A stretch of 64,000 bases of DNA from Amazonocrinis nigriterrae CENA67 (GTDB lineage: Bacteria > Cyanobacteriota > Cyanobacteriia > Cyanobacteriales > Nostocaceae). Numbering within the stretch: the first letter of the stretch is position 1; each line of letters begins with the position of its first letter. A model generated the notes under the pieces. The model did no database searches. It was not told where the DNA came from and saw nothing but the letters and a program-made list of their open reading frames with translations. The stretch covers positions 1 to 64,000 of the forward strand of contig NZ_JAECZC010000056.1 of NCBI RefSeq assembly GCF_016056305.1, written 5' to 3'. Both the position numbers and the translations under genes were made by a program. Below, one piece after another: positions 26,645 to 37,377 of this stretch.

Positions 26645-27583
26645 ATGGTTTTCTTTAGAAAAGACGAACAACTCGAAAATTTTGGTAATGGCATTTTAGA
26701 GGCCACTTGGGCAGCATTTCCAACCTTAGCTCGTAACCAAATTGCCCTGACTTGGATAGTTTACGATCCGCCAGTACCAGTCAACACTGGCGGCGCATTG
26801 ACTCCAGATGCTTTTTGGAATCACCCAGTCCGTGGTTTCAGTTATCGCGGTGTTGAGCGTATTTACCCTGCCAGTGTAGTCAAGCTATTTTACTTAGTGG
26901 CAGTCAACGAATGGTTAGAGAAAGGCATGAGCCAGACTTCCAAGGAGTTAGAGCGAGCCTTGCGCGATATGATTGTTGATTCTAGCAATGATGCCACCAG
27001 CTTGGTTGTAGATATTCTCAGTGGTACTACATCAGGACCGGAGTTACCTGTGGGCCCATTTGAAACTTGGAAATATCAGCGTCATATTGTCAACCGCTAT
27101 TACCAGTCTTTAGGTTGGGAGGAAATGCAGACAATTAACGTTTGCCAAAAAACTTGGGGTGATGGCCCCTATGGAAGAGAGCGGGCGTTTTATGGGGAAA
27201 TGTTAGAAAATCGCAATATGCTGACGACAAATGCGATCGCTCGCTTACTGCATAGCATAATTGGTGGGGTAGCGGTTTCAAGTGCGCGATCGCAAGCTAT
27301 GATGGCTTTACTCAAACGTAGTCTTAATCCTGACGATTTACCTACCGATGTAGAGGAAGACCAAATCACAGGTTTTTTAGGTGGTGGACTCACCCAAGAT
27401 GCTCAAATTTGGTCAAAAGCAGGTTGGACAAGTCAAGTTCGCCACGATGCGGCGTATATTGAGTTACCAGAACAGCGTCCTTACCTCTTGGTGGTATTCA
27501 CTGAAGGTAAAGCACAAGCCAAAAGCCGCGCTATTTTGCCTTTTGTCTCGAAGTTAGTTACCGAAGCAATTGCTAGTCTCTAA
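26645..27583 (+). CDS. Class A beta-lactamase-fold serine hydrolase
   Basis: A 312-residue protein of the penicillin-binding/beta-lactamase superfamily. The SxxK motif is S77VVK80 (YPASVVKLF), the SxN motif is S113-S-N115 and the third motif is K258AG (SKAGWTS). No signal peptide is seen, unlike true secreted beta-lactamases, so it could act on cytoplasmic substrates or be a cell-wall recycling hydrolase. The Glu of the Omega-loop deacylation site could not be placed, so beta-lactam resistance should not be assumed. It is divergent from the NlpC/P60 gene with only 22 bp between start codons. Confidence 0.85.
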   Translation: MVFFRKDEQLENFGNGILEATWAAFPTLARNQIALTWIVYDPPVPVNTGGALTPDAFWNHPVRGFSYRGVERIYPASVVKLFYLVAVNEWLEKGMSQTSKELERALRDMIVDSSNDATSLVVDILSGTTSGPELPVGPFETWKYQRHIVNRYYQSLGWEEMQTINVCQKTWGDGPYGRERAFYGEMLENRNMLTTNAIARLLHSIIGGVAVSSARSQAMMALLKRSLNPDDLPTDVEEDQITGFLGGGLTQDAQIWSKAGWTSQVRHDAAYIELPEQRPYLLVVFTEGKAQAKSRAILPFVSKLVTEAIASL

Positions 27584-28041
27584 GCAGCCTTTGCTAGTTA
27601 GTGCATATACTGGAGTGGAATTACAGGAGAACGAGAATAATTTTCCATGTAAAATTGTTGTTCTCCCTGTTTCCCTCCTATGATGGCAATTTTGTTGTTA
27701 CAGAATGATTTTGGATTGCGATATATTTTCTAATTGTTGAAAACCACAATAGCTATAGATATTATAGTAACCAGCGACGCAATTTTTTGATTATCTCTTC
27801 GAGAGAATAGCGGCTTTAGTCTCAAGCAAAAAAACACAAATGAAGGGTATAACCCAGTTGATTTTTATTCATCTTTAAACTCAGAGTATCTTATTTTATG
27901 AATTGACATAGAAACTTTGATAATTCTGTCCATATATGGATGTAATAATCAATTTTCTGGGTTAAAGTTTGAATATTGTCCAAATTCGTGGAATCAAAAC
28001 CACAGAATATATATTGTGGCAATATTCTGTTAGGAGTGAAT
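27584..28041. other. Leader region of the outer-membrane protein gene
   Basis: An AT-rich 458-bp gap with no gene. TAGGAG at 28031-28036 is the ribosome site of the next gene. I see no strong hairpin. Confidence 0.4.
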
Positions 28042-28908
28042 GTGAATACTATTTTTCTTCGTAAAGGTGTTTTGTTGCCAAGTTTAGCTGCTGTTGCAGT
28101 TCTGGGTGGTAGCTTATCTGCTGCTGCTCAGACAGTTGACAATATCAGCAGTGAGCAGCTAACTGAGCCTTCGGCAACTGTAGTGTCTCCCAACCAGTTG
28201 AATGCTCAACAACAGACCCCAAGTCAAAACTTCTCCACTGAAACAACTGCCAACTCTACTTTTTCAGTTGATAATCAAGCAATAGAATCTGATGCTACTG
28301 CGTTGCAGGAATTGCCTAGTACTACCACAGCAGAAACTGCCAGTCGAACATTTACGCCTGTTCCAGGAACAGTAGCAACTTCATCATCTGCACTGACGCC
28401 TAAGTATACAGAACCAGGTGTTGAAACTTCTCAAACGTTGGCTCCCAAGGTGGCACAATCGGATATTGATGTCGGCAGACCTACCCGTGGTGGCAGCAGC
28501 TATATTGGTGTTGCTGGAAACATTGGTTTGGATGGTGGTCAATCATCCTTGGGTGATGGCAACTTCGCAGCTGTTAGCAAAATTGGGCTAACAAATTCCA
28601 TCTCATTTAGACCTTCGGCGGTGTTTGGGGACAATACCACAATTCTCCTTCCTCTATCTTACGACTTTACCTTCCAGCAAGCAGATCCATTTAGTGAACC
28701 ATTAGCGATCGCACCTTACATCGGTGCTGGTGCAGCCATTTCAACTGGTAATGACTCGCAAGTAGGCTTTTTATTATCTGGTGGTATCGATGTGCCTCTA
28801 ACTACGCAATTTACAGCAACCGCTGCTGTAAACGCTGCATTTTTCGATGAAACCGATTTAGGTTTGTTGATAGGAGTTGGTTATAACTTCAATGGCTTTG
28901 GCTTTTAG
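28042..28908 (+). CDS. Exported outer-membrane beta-barrel protein
   Basis: A 288-residue protein starting with GTG at 28042, five bases after TAGGAG. Signal peptide 1-30 (NTIFLRKGVLLPSLAAVAVL to SAAAQ). A Ser/Thr/Pro-rich spacer (about 31-145) is followed by a C-terminal barrel-like domain of alternating strands (SYIGVAGNIGLDG, SKIGLTNSISFRPSAVFG, APYIGAGAAIS, GLLIGVGYNFNGFGF) ending in Phe, as outer-membrane barrels do. It is probably an OmpA-like or small porin-like envelope protein. A TTG-initiated longer frame from 27976 is unlikely. Confidence 0.8.
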   Translation: MNTIFLRKGVLLPSLAAVAVLGGSLSAAAQTVDNISSEQLTEPSATVVSPNQLNAQQQTPSQNFSTETTANSTFSVDNQAIESDATALQELPSTTTAETASRTFTPVPGTVATSSSALTPKYTEPGVETSQTLAPKVAQSDIDVGRPTRGGSSYIGVAGNIGLDGGQSSLGDGNFAAVSKIGLTNSISFRPSAVFGDNTTILLPLSYDFTFQQADPFSEPLAIAPYIGAGAAISTGNDSQVGFLLSGGIDVPLTTQFTATAAVNAAFFDETDLGLLIGVGYNFNGFGF

Positions 28909-29025
28909 AAGTTGAAAGTTGAGAGTTAGGAGTGACTAATTTAGTTAATAGTTGAGAGTTAGGAGTGACTAATTAGTCAATTTATAACTCCTAACTCCTA
29001 ACTCCTAACTTTTAACTCAGCACTC
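28909..29025. repeat. Tandem GAGTTAG/CTAACTC repeats in inverted arrangement
   Basis: TTGAGAGTTAGGAGTGACTAAT occurs as a direct repeat (from about 28917 and 28951), then the complementary CTCCTAACTCCTAACTC repeats run to 29025. The two halves can pair into a long hairpin between the converging genes and may act as a bidirectional terminator. Confidence 0.6.
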
Positions 29026-30360
29026 CTAACTCTTAGTTGGAGTCACTTTGTCAATGGCTTTAATTTTGCCATCTTCTCCTACTGTCCAGACATCGTAGAC
29101 GCCGATGACATCACCGTTAGCATCAATGTCTACGTTGCCGCTAGCTCCTTGGTAGTTAATCTTTTTACCTTCTTTAAGTAACTTCAAACCTTCACAGACA
29201 TCGGTCACTTCTGTACCAGGGCCAGCAGAAACTTCGCGGATTTTGCTAGATATGCCAACCCCTGTGTTATCCTTGGCAGATTGCGCCGCCAAAACCAATA
29301 ACGCCGCAGCATCCCAAGCTTGGGGAGCATATTCCCCAGGTGAACTACCATTTTTCTTGTCTTTCCACAGCTTGTTGAAAGCTTCTAATGCTTTACCATC
29401 GGAACCGGGCACTGTACCAAGCGCTCCAGTTAAAATATATTTGCCGTCAGGGCCTTTACCAACTTGTTCGGGGAAGGTGGGTGATTTTACCCCATCTGTC
29501 AGCAGAATTTGTACTCCCTTAGTCAAACCTTGTTGGTAGGCAGTTTTGAGGAGCAGACTACCTGTTTCAGCATAAAGAACAGCAACTACCGCATCTGGTT
29601 TACCAGCAAAAGCAGCAGCAGCTTCGGTGTCAAATGTTTGGGCTTTGGGGTCGTAGCGGACTGGATTGTTTTTATTTACTACTGTGCCGCCCAATTTCTC
29701 AAAAGTTTCTACAAATGCTTTTTCAAACCCAAGACCATAGTCGTTGTTAATTACAACTGTGGAAACTCGCTTGAAACCTTTTTTATTAGCTAATTGGGCT
29801 AAGGCTAGAGCTTGGTAGGTATCTGGGGGAGCTGTACGCGCCCAAAAACCTTTATAGTCCCCTTTTTGCGCCTTTTCAGTAAATTTGGGACTGGTGCTAC
29901 CAGGGGAAACTAGCATGACTTTGTTAGGAGTGGCAATAGAGATAGCAGCAGTGGAGACACTACTAGCAAAGGAGCCTACTACACCTGCTACTTTATCTAG
30001 AGTTGCCAGTTTGGTCATCCCAGCTGCACCAGATCTGGGATCGGTTTGGTCGTCTACTTGCACTAAGGTGACTGGTTTACCGTTTACTCCTCCGCAAGCG
30101 TTAACGGTATCGACGAGTAAAGGAACAGAACCGATCATTTGCTGTCCAATGGAGGCTAAGTCACCAGTGGTTGGTAGTAGAGTACCAATTTTTAGCCCTT
30201 CGGCACTACTGGTTGTAGACGTTGTGTTTGCTGCTGGGCTGGCGCTACTGCCAGGGGTGCTGTTAGCACTAGGCCCACCAGAATTCTCACAAGCCGCCAA
30301 CAGAAAACCAGATGCTATGGTAGTTAAACTTAGGGCTAGGGCAGCACTAATTTTTCGCAT
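29026..30360 (-). CDS. Branched-chain/neutral amino acid-type ABC binding lipoprotein
   Basis: A 444-residue periplasmic-binding protein (LivJ/type I fold) with a lipoprotein signal peptide and lipobox LLAAC (Cys24), then a Ser/Thr/Pro/Asn linker (25-54). The LKIGTLLPTTGDLASIGQQM opening and DDQTDPRSGAAGMTKL block are typical of the family. It would catch amino acids or related solutes for an ABC importer; no permease or ATPase gene is adjacent, as is usual for the dispersed Nat-type systems of Anabaena. Ligand unproven. Confidence 0.9.
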   Translation of the reverse strand: MRKISAALALSLTTIASGFLLAACENSGGPSANSTPGSSASPAANTTSTTSSAEGLKIGTLLPTTGDLASIGQQMIGSVPLLVDTVNACGGVNGKPVTLVQVDDQTDPRSGAAGMTKLATLDKVAGVVGSFASSVSTAAISIATPNKVMLVSPGSTSPKFTEKAQKGDYKGFWARTAPPDTYQALALAQLANKKGFKRVSTVVINNDYGLGFEKAFVETFEKLGGTVVNKNNPVRYDPKAQTFDTEAAAAFAGKPDAVVAVLYAETGSLLLKTAYQQGLTKGVQILLTDGVKSPTFPEQVGKGPDGKYILTGALGTVPGSDGKALEAFNKLWKDKKNGSSPGEYAPQAWDAAALLVLAAQSAKDNTGVGISSKIREVSAGPGTEVTDVCEGLKLLKEGKKINYQGASGNVDIDANGDVIGVYDVWTVGEDGKIKAIDKVTPTKS

Positions 30361-30532
30361 ACGTTACTCTCACTCCTCAGTTATAGGGGAGCCTGAAAGT
30401 AAGATTTAGACTAAATTTTCAGGTTAGTTCAATCTTAACAAGACTCCAAAGGTTAAATGATATCATCCCTATGGAGGTGTAAAAGTACTTGCTCTTAGAT
30501 TAGTACTTCTTCTACGTTTCTCAGCTTGAAAA

Positions 30533-30624
30533 CGGAGAGGGAGGGATTCGAACCCTCGGTACGGAGTTGCCTGCCGTACAACAGATTAGCAATCTGCCGC
30601 TTTCGACCACTCAGCCACCTCTCC
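30533..30624 (-). tRNA. trnS: tRNA-Ser (GCU)
   Basis: On the minus strand: acceptor GGAGAGG with CCTCTCC, D arm GGCTGAGTGGTCGAAAGC, anticodon stem around TTGCTAA (anticodon GCT), a long class II variable arm (TGTACGGCAGG..CCGTAC) and T arm GAGGG-TTCGAAT-CCCTC, discriminator G. It is 92 nt long, as expected for tRNA-Ser, with no encoded CCA. Confidence 0.96.
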
Positions 30625-30665
30625 TCGGTCACGAATATTAATGTTAGCAGATCTTTTCAGAAAAG

Positions 30666-30773
30666 TAAATAGTTAATTGTCAGTTGTCAGTTGTTGGTTG
30701 TCAGTTGTTAGTTTTTTCTTAGTCACCACTGACCACTGAACAAATGACAAATGACAAATGACAACTAACCTAA
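30666..30773. repeat. Tandem heptamer repeats after crtB
   Basis: GTTGTCA-type heptamers (30676-30712) and CACTGAC/ACAAATG units (30724-30768) form partly complementary arrays between crtB and tRNA-Ser. Confidence 0.55.
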
Positions 30774-33129
<2,356 letters not shown>

Positions 33130-33563
33130 TTAAACCTACTGTTCTTCAATATTTCTTAATCGTTTTGCCGTTCTCATTATACGTTGCAATCCGTTACATT
33201 TGGTATTCGTTGTGCGATCGGTTTCCCAAAAAAACTTATTTCAGGTATTTTACTTAGTACATACCGATAACAGCGGTCTACTAGCAGCATTGTTGATGAC
33301 AGTTATAGAAAATCCATATAGTAATTTTGTATATGTTATTTTTCTGACATTACCTGTTAGTTAGTAGATATATGTCTAAACAGATGATGCAGTCGATTAT
33401 AAATGAGGTCAGTAGCTTAATTTAATGAAATGTGAAATGAGCAAGTGCAACCCAGTGAAGAGAAATGATCAGAAAGACTCGATTTAACAGTTTTAAAGAT
33501 AAAACCCCATATTCATGATCGAATAAGGGGAAAAGAATTATTTTTTCCTTTTGATTACACGAG
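33130..33563. other. Non-coding gap upstream of crtP
   Basis: An AT-rich 434-bp region holding the crtP promoter and the 3' end of the convergently placed dioxygenase gene's transcript. No gene or clear hairpin was seen. Confidence 0.35.
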
Positions 33564-34523
33564 CTATTCAATACACTTTAATAGAGAAGTTTCTCTAATG
33601 TCGTGTTGCATATTATAGTCTGTCGTCGCAAATTCTATTTGTAAAATTAAGCGGTCTTGATGAGTTGGAGGAATGCCTTTATGAAAACAAAGTGGATCTT
33701 CTACAAACCCAAAACCAGCTTTGCCACAAATCTTTACTAAAGAATCTATACCATAATAATCAATAATATCTTTGTCTGTTTCTCGTTTACGTAAACAAAG
33801 GTGTGATAACTTTTTCTGATTATGACTTCCACGTACACAGACATGAGGGCCAGACGTTTCATCTACATCAGTCAAATAAAAGAAAAATTTAATAAATCGA
33901 TAATCATCCATGTCGTAGTGGAAAAACTGAGCCGCTTGACTTTGTTCGTGGTATGTTGTTTTTCCTGCAAAACTCCACCACAAATGATTTCCTTGGTGTA
34001 CTGGTTGAGTATCTAAATACCTAGCAGCTATTGCTAATAATAAAGGGTCATTTTGTAGTTTTTTAATAGCTGGACATAGCAGACCTGTGTTGAAATAATT
34101 GCCTGTAGTAAAATGCTTCCTTAAGTTTTTTTCTACTTGTTCTTTTTGGTGATAATAAAAGCCTAAATTAGATTTGCGATTTCCATAACAAGCTGTTGAT
34201 TTAGCAAATTCAATGATTTCTTGAACCATTTCTTGAGGAAGGTTAATACCTAAATATAAACCTTCAGTTTTTAATTTATTAACAACTCTATCTAAATGAA
34301 TTTCTGCAAAACAAGAATTACTTTCATTTATGAATGTTAAATATGATTGAGATGAGCGTTTGAAGAAAAATAACATTATGGCTCTTCCAATCTTAAATCG
34401 AGCAACTTTACGCATCAAAAGCCATCTGGGATTTTGAGTTAATCCCTTGTAATTTTCATATAAATTTTCATAAATTTTTGTAAAGATGTTCTCCAGACAG
34501 TTATTTAATAGACTAGTGGACAT
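33564..34523 (-). CDS. PhyH-type Fe(II)/2-oxoglutarate dioxygenase, putative
   Basis: A 319-residue protein whose second half carries the signature of phytanoyl-CoA hydroxylase-like oxygenases: iron ligands His202-x-Asp204 (FFHYDMDDY), distal His281 (CFHKGIPP) and the 2-oxoglutarate-binding Arg291 (DRLILQIEF), on strands resembling a double-stranded beta helix (KFFFYLTDVDETSGPHVCVR). The first 100 residues are basic, aromatic and unassigned. The substrate is unknown. AT-rich codon use and a lone position suggest an accessory gene, perhaps acquired. Confidence 0.8.
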   Translation of the reverse strand: MSTSLLNNCLENIFTKIYENLYENYKGLTQNPRWLLMRKVARFKIGRAIMLFFFKRSSQSYLTFINESNSCFAEIHLDRVVNKLKTEGLYLGINLPQEMVQEIIEFAKSTACYGNRKSNLGFYYHQKEQVEKNLRKHFTTGNYFNTGLLCPAIKKLQNDPLLLAIAARYLDTQPVHQGNHLWWSFAGKTTYHEQSQAAQFFHYDMDDYRFIKFFFYLTDVDETSGPHVCVRGSHNQKKLSHLCLRKRETDKDIIDYYGIDSLVKICGKAGFGFVEDPLCFHKGIPPTHQDRLILQIEFATTDYNMQHDIRETSLLKCIE

Positions 34524-35120
34524 AAGCTCCCTGAAATAAAAACAGCAACAAGCTATCGCACGAATATTTTTGTGAGTCTATACAATCGGTATTTATCTAA
34601 GTATTAATACGTAATGATTATATTTAAATGTTAATAGATAATGGTTAATTACGCTACAAAATTCCAGTCGGTTTATTATTTCTTTGTATAAAAAAGCAAT
34701 TTTGTAAAGAGTTACTGAAAGATGAGGCAAAATAGTGCTTTCAAGTTTGACAAGATGATATTAATCTTCAGAAAAATGAAAATTAAGAGGTACTCCTTTT
34801 AGGATTTACGCAAAACTACACGCTCTTTGCAAGAATTTATGAATTGCTGCTATAGGAGAATAAGGTTTTCGGCTATTGCTTGCGTAAGTCTTGTCTCTGC
34901 TAACAGCACATGAGTTCATTTCAACTGAGTTTGTAAAGGCTACTCAAGGAGCAAATTGAGAGATGAAGCACTATTTTGACAGGGAACAAAATATCAGTTA
35001 CACAAGTTAGTTCCCATTTACATTTATTTATAGAATGCTGCTTCAGGATGTAGGATCGGGGCTAATATCCTTAAGGTTGAAAATTTCAGTTGTTTGCTAC
35101 ACAACCGTAGGTAAAGCATT
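34524..35120. other. Gap with a possible MITE
   Basis: No gene. It holds the element at 34801-34892 and the nagZ-like gene's leader. The sequence is otherwise AT-rich. Confidence 0.4.
34801..34892. mobile_element. Short element with AGGAYTTACGCAA ends
   Basis: The left end AGGATTTACGCAA (34801-34813) and right end TTGCGTAAGTCTT (34880-34892) are inverted repeats (11 of 13). A single similar end, AGGACTTACGCAA, occurs at 56318-56330. The 92-bp body has no coding capacity. No target duplication was found. Confidence 0.5.
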
Positions 35121-36209
35121 ATGGCAGTATCACAGAAGTTACAGCGCTTTGGACACCACTTAATTTTAGGTATTTCTGGTACTACATTAAGTGATGAGGA
35201 TAAACGTGCCATCAACGAATTGAAACCAGTTGGCGTGATCTTTTTCGCTAAAAACTTTCTCGATGGCACCCCCTATGAAGTTTGGTTGGAAAGCTTCCAG
35301 CAGTTAAACCAGCAGATCCGACAGTACGCTGAACGTGACTTGATGTTCATAACTTTAGATCATGAAGGAGGACGTGTTGTTCGCACACCGTTACCAATTA
35401 CGCGATTTCCTTATGCTTTGTTGTGGCGATCGCACTCGCGCGAAGTAGCAAAAGCAACAGCTTTAGAACTAAAATCATTGGGGATAAATTTATCATGGGC
35501 GCCTGATGCAGATATTTTTTCTCATCCCCAAAACCCTGTTATTGGGCCTCGCGCCTTTGGTAACACTCCCGAAACTGCTGCACAAGGTGCGCTTGAATAT
35601 TACTTAGGACTGCAAGAATCGGGAATTTTGGGATGTGCTAAGCATTTCCCCGGACATGGAGACACCAGCCAAGACTCTCACATCGAGTTACCATCATTGA
35701 ATCTGAGTTTAGAAGATTTGCGAATTCGGGAACTAATACCTTTCAAAACTTTAATTCAAGCGCAGATTCCTTTGATTATGACAGCACATATCTTGTTTCC
35801 CAAGATAGATCCTGATGTGCCGGCGACGCTTTCCCAAGCTATTCTGAAAAACATACTCCGCCAAGAACTTGGCTTTGAAGGAGTGGTTGTATCTGACGAC
35901 TTAGATATGAAAGCTGTGTCAGATATGTTTATCCAAAGTGGTACTGTAGCGAGAGCATTTCAAGCTGGTTGTGATTTGTTTATTGTCTCACGCAACATCC
36001 ATTCAGCAACTTTGGAACGTACCTATAAAATGGCTGAAGATTTTGTAGATTCTCTAGAGAAAGGTAGCCTTGATGAATCTGTGGTGGAAGCAGCTAAAAA
36101 CAGAATTGAGAAATTACTGGCGGTGACACCGCAATATTCAGTGCATCCTCTTGATAAGGATACATTGTTGCGACATGCAGAACTAGCGATCGCTTGCACT
36201 TTTCAGTAA
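35121..36209 (+). CDS. nagZ: Glycoside hydrolase family 3, NagZ-like beta-N-acetylhexosaminidase
   Basis: A 362-residue single-domain GH3 enzyme. KHFPGHGDTSQDSH (174-187) is the NagZ His-Asp catalytic loop, and VVSDDLDMKAV (256-266) carries the Asp nucleophile. There is no signal peptide, as expected for a cytoplasmic enzyme removing GlcNAc from anhydro-muropeptides in cell-wall recycling. This links it by function to the NlpC/P60 and beta-lactamase-fold genes elsewhere in the window. Upstream stop codons and the ATG at 35121 define the start. Confidence 0.92.
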   Translation: MAVSQKLQRFGHHLILGISGTTLSDEDKRAINELKPVGVIFFAKNFLDGTPYEVWLESFQQLNQQIRQYAERDLMFITLDHEGGRVVRTPLPITRFPYALLWRSHSREVAKATALELKSLGINLSWAPDADIFSHPQNPVIGPRAFGNTPETAAQGALEYYLGLQESGILGCAKHFPGHGDTSQDSHIELPSLNLSLEDLRIRELIPFKTLIQAQIPLIMTAHILFPKIDPDVPATLSQAILKNILRQELGFEGVVVSDDLDMKAVSDMFIQSGTVARAFQAGCDLFIVSRNIHSATLERTYKMAEDFVDSLEKGSLDESVVEAAKNRIEKLLAVTPQYSVHPLDKDTLLRHAELAIACTFQ

Positions 36210-36388
36210 TTTTAGGCGGTTGGAGTGCGATCGCAGTTGCCAAAATCAACAGTGATATCGAAGCAACTGCGAATATTTGGTAATTTGGGCTTTTTAACGA
36301 AAGTTTACCAGTAACGTAGACCAGGGTTTACGCTTTGGTTGGCTTGTCTATTAATTGCGATCGTGAGCATTCCTGATCGTATACACAG

Positions 36389-36412
36389 TATCTACAAATG
36401 TAGATATTTTTT
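36389..36412 (+). terminator. Hairpin plus T6; also a TACAAATGTA palindrome
   Basis: TATCTACA-AA-TGTAGATA followed by TTTTTT (36407-36412) is a plausible intrinsic terminator 180 bp after the nagZ-like gene. The core TACAAATGTA (36393-36402) also fits the TACAnnTGTA operator of BlaI/CopY-family repressors and recurs at 36537-36546, so a regulatory role is an alternative. Confidence 0.5.
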
Positions 36413-36554
36413 AGTCTCTGTTAAAATTGATACGATTACTGAAGGTTTATTAGCAAGAGAGGCGTGTTGCAATATCTTTTGAGCAGGCTATCATCACTTT
36501 ACTCAAGATATCTAATTCTATTAAATGCAATCAATATACAAATGTAGAACGGAA

Positions 36555-36581
36555 TGAGTCATTGTGAGTCACTATGACTCA
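36555..36581. promoter_or_regulatory. Three phased TGASTCA heptamers
   Basis: TGAGTCA at 36555, TGAGTCA at 36565 and TGACTCA at 36575 start exactly one helical turn apart, and the outer two form the inverted repeat ATGAGTCAT..ATGACTCAT. This is the layout of a multi-site operator on one DNA face. A TTGACA lies 20 bp downstream. The binding protein is unknown. Confidence 0.5.
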
Positions 36582-36788
36582 TCTGATTTTAAATCAAATA
36601 CTTGACATTCAAAAAATAGTTAAAAACCTTAAAACCCAGATTGAGTAAAGGGTTTATCTGATTATGCTTTTTGTGTTTAAACGTAAGTTTGACTCAAAAA
36701 CTAAAGTAATGAAAATTTTTCACAATTAATAATGAAAATCGAAACATGCAATGTTAAAATATCTTCTTAGATACCTGCAAAATAAAAT

Positions 36789-36929
36789 ACAGTCTAAAGT
36801 CATTAACCTTTAGACTGTTTGAAATCGAAGTCCTTTACTAGCTGGTAACTAGTAAAGAGACAGGTATTTTTTTCACTGAATAAAAGTCATTTTTTGAGTG
36901 ATGCCGTCACTCAAAAACTGCATATGCAG
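36789..36929 (+). promoter_or_regulatory. Structured leader: three hairpins and a palindrome
   Basis: Hairpin 1: 36789-36818, an 11-bp stem (CAGTCTAAAG/CTTTAGACTG), 8-base loop. Hairpin 2: 36833-36857, a 9-bp stem (CTTTACTAG/CTAGTAAAG), followed at 36867-36873 by T7. Hairpin 3: 36891-36917, a 10-bp stem (TTTTTGAGTG/CACTCAAAAA). Palindrome CTGCATATGCAG at 36918-36929. All arms are perfect. They precede the Shine-Dalgarno of the 38-residue peptide. Confidence 0.6.
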
Positions 36930-36961
36930 CACAAAAAATTTATTTTCCTTAAGGAGGAAAA

Positions 36962-37078
36962 ATGAAAATAACTCAAAGCGTCCTTGAGAAAGGCGTAATT
37001 TTGACTGCATTACTATCTATTTTAGTATGTGATGCCCTAGGTTTTGCGATTATCGACCAAGAATTTTGTCCTGCCTAG
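36962..37078 (+). CDS. 38-residue hydrophobic peptide
   Basis: A short frame, MKITQSVLEKGVILTALLSI then LVCDALGFAIIDQEFCPA, with one hydrophobic segment (about 11-30), charged ends and two cysteines (23, 36). TTAAGGAGG directly upstream is among the best ribosome sites in the window, which is the main reason to believe it. Only 26 bp separate it from the next frame on the same strand. Unknown function: a small membrane protein, leader peptide or toxin-like peptide are all possible. Confidence 0.6.
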   Translation: MKITQSVLEKGVILTALLSILVCDALGFAIIDQEFCPA

Positions 37079-37104
37079 TATGACCTTGTTAAAACTGTGG
37101 TTAA

Positions 37105-37377
37105 ATGATTATTTTTCTAAAAATCAGTCCTAAAGCTTACAAACGCGCACAATCCTACACTAATGTAGTGGGATTATGGGAAGGAAAAGAAGATTGCTGG
37201 ATGTACGTAGAGCTAGGGGAAGAATTTGAATATATAAGTCACCCAAAAGATGACCCTAACACTGATTTTCGGATTTTTAGAGGTTGCACAGTATCAATCG
37301 CTGAAAGTAAAGAAGATTTGAAAGCGGGAATAGTAGCAACAACACTACTCAATCAAACAGTCAAAATCTACTACTAA
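37105..37377 (+). CDS. 90-residue protein, unknown
   Basis: A soluble acidic-to-neutral protein (MIIFLKISPKAYKRAQSYTN, then GLWEGKEDCWMYVELGEEFE and a GCTVSIAESKEDLKAGIVAT tail). No domain recognised and no strong ribosome site, so it may be translated by coupling to the 38-residue peptide just upstream. Its stop overlaps the convergent 53-residue frame by 4 bp. Confidence 0.6.
   Translation: MIIFLKISPKAYKRAQSYTNVVGLWEGKEDCWMYVELGEEFEYISHPKDDPNTDFRIFRGCTVSIAESKEDLKAGIVATTLLNQTVKIYY

Larger units (their letters stand above)
36210..36961. promoter_or_regulatory. Signal-dense non-coding region
   Basis: A 752-bp gap with no gene but many ordered signals: TACAAATGTA twice (36393, 36537), three TGASTCA heptamers exactly 10 bp apart (36555, 36565, 36575), a TTGACA hexamer (36602-36607), a fourth TGACTCA (36690-36696), three stem-loops (36789-36818, 36833-36857, 36891-36917), a 12-bp palindrome (36918-36929) and a strong ribosome site (36950-36957). 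It reads as a regulated leader of the small genes that follow. Confidence 0.55.

Noticed and set aside
26645-27583. True beta-lactamase conferring resistance
   Set aside because: SxxK, SxN and K-x-G are present, but there is no signal peptide and the deacylating Glu was not located, so resistance is not supported.
29026-30360. Assigning the binding protein as NatB
   Set aside because: The family fits, but ligand and exact orthology cannot be told by eye and no transporter genes are next to it.
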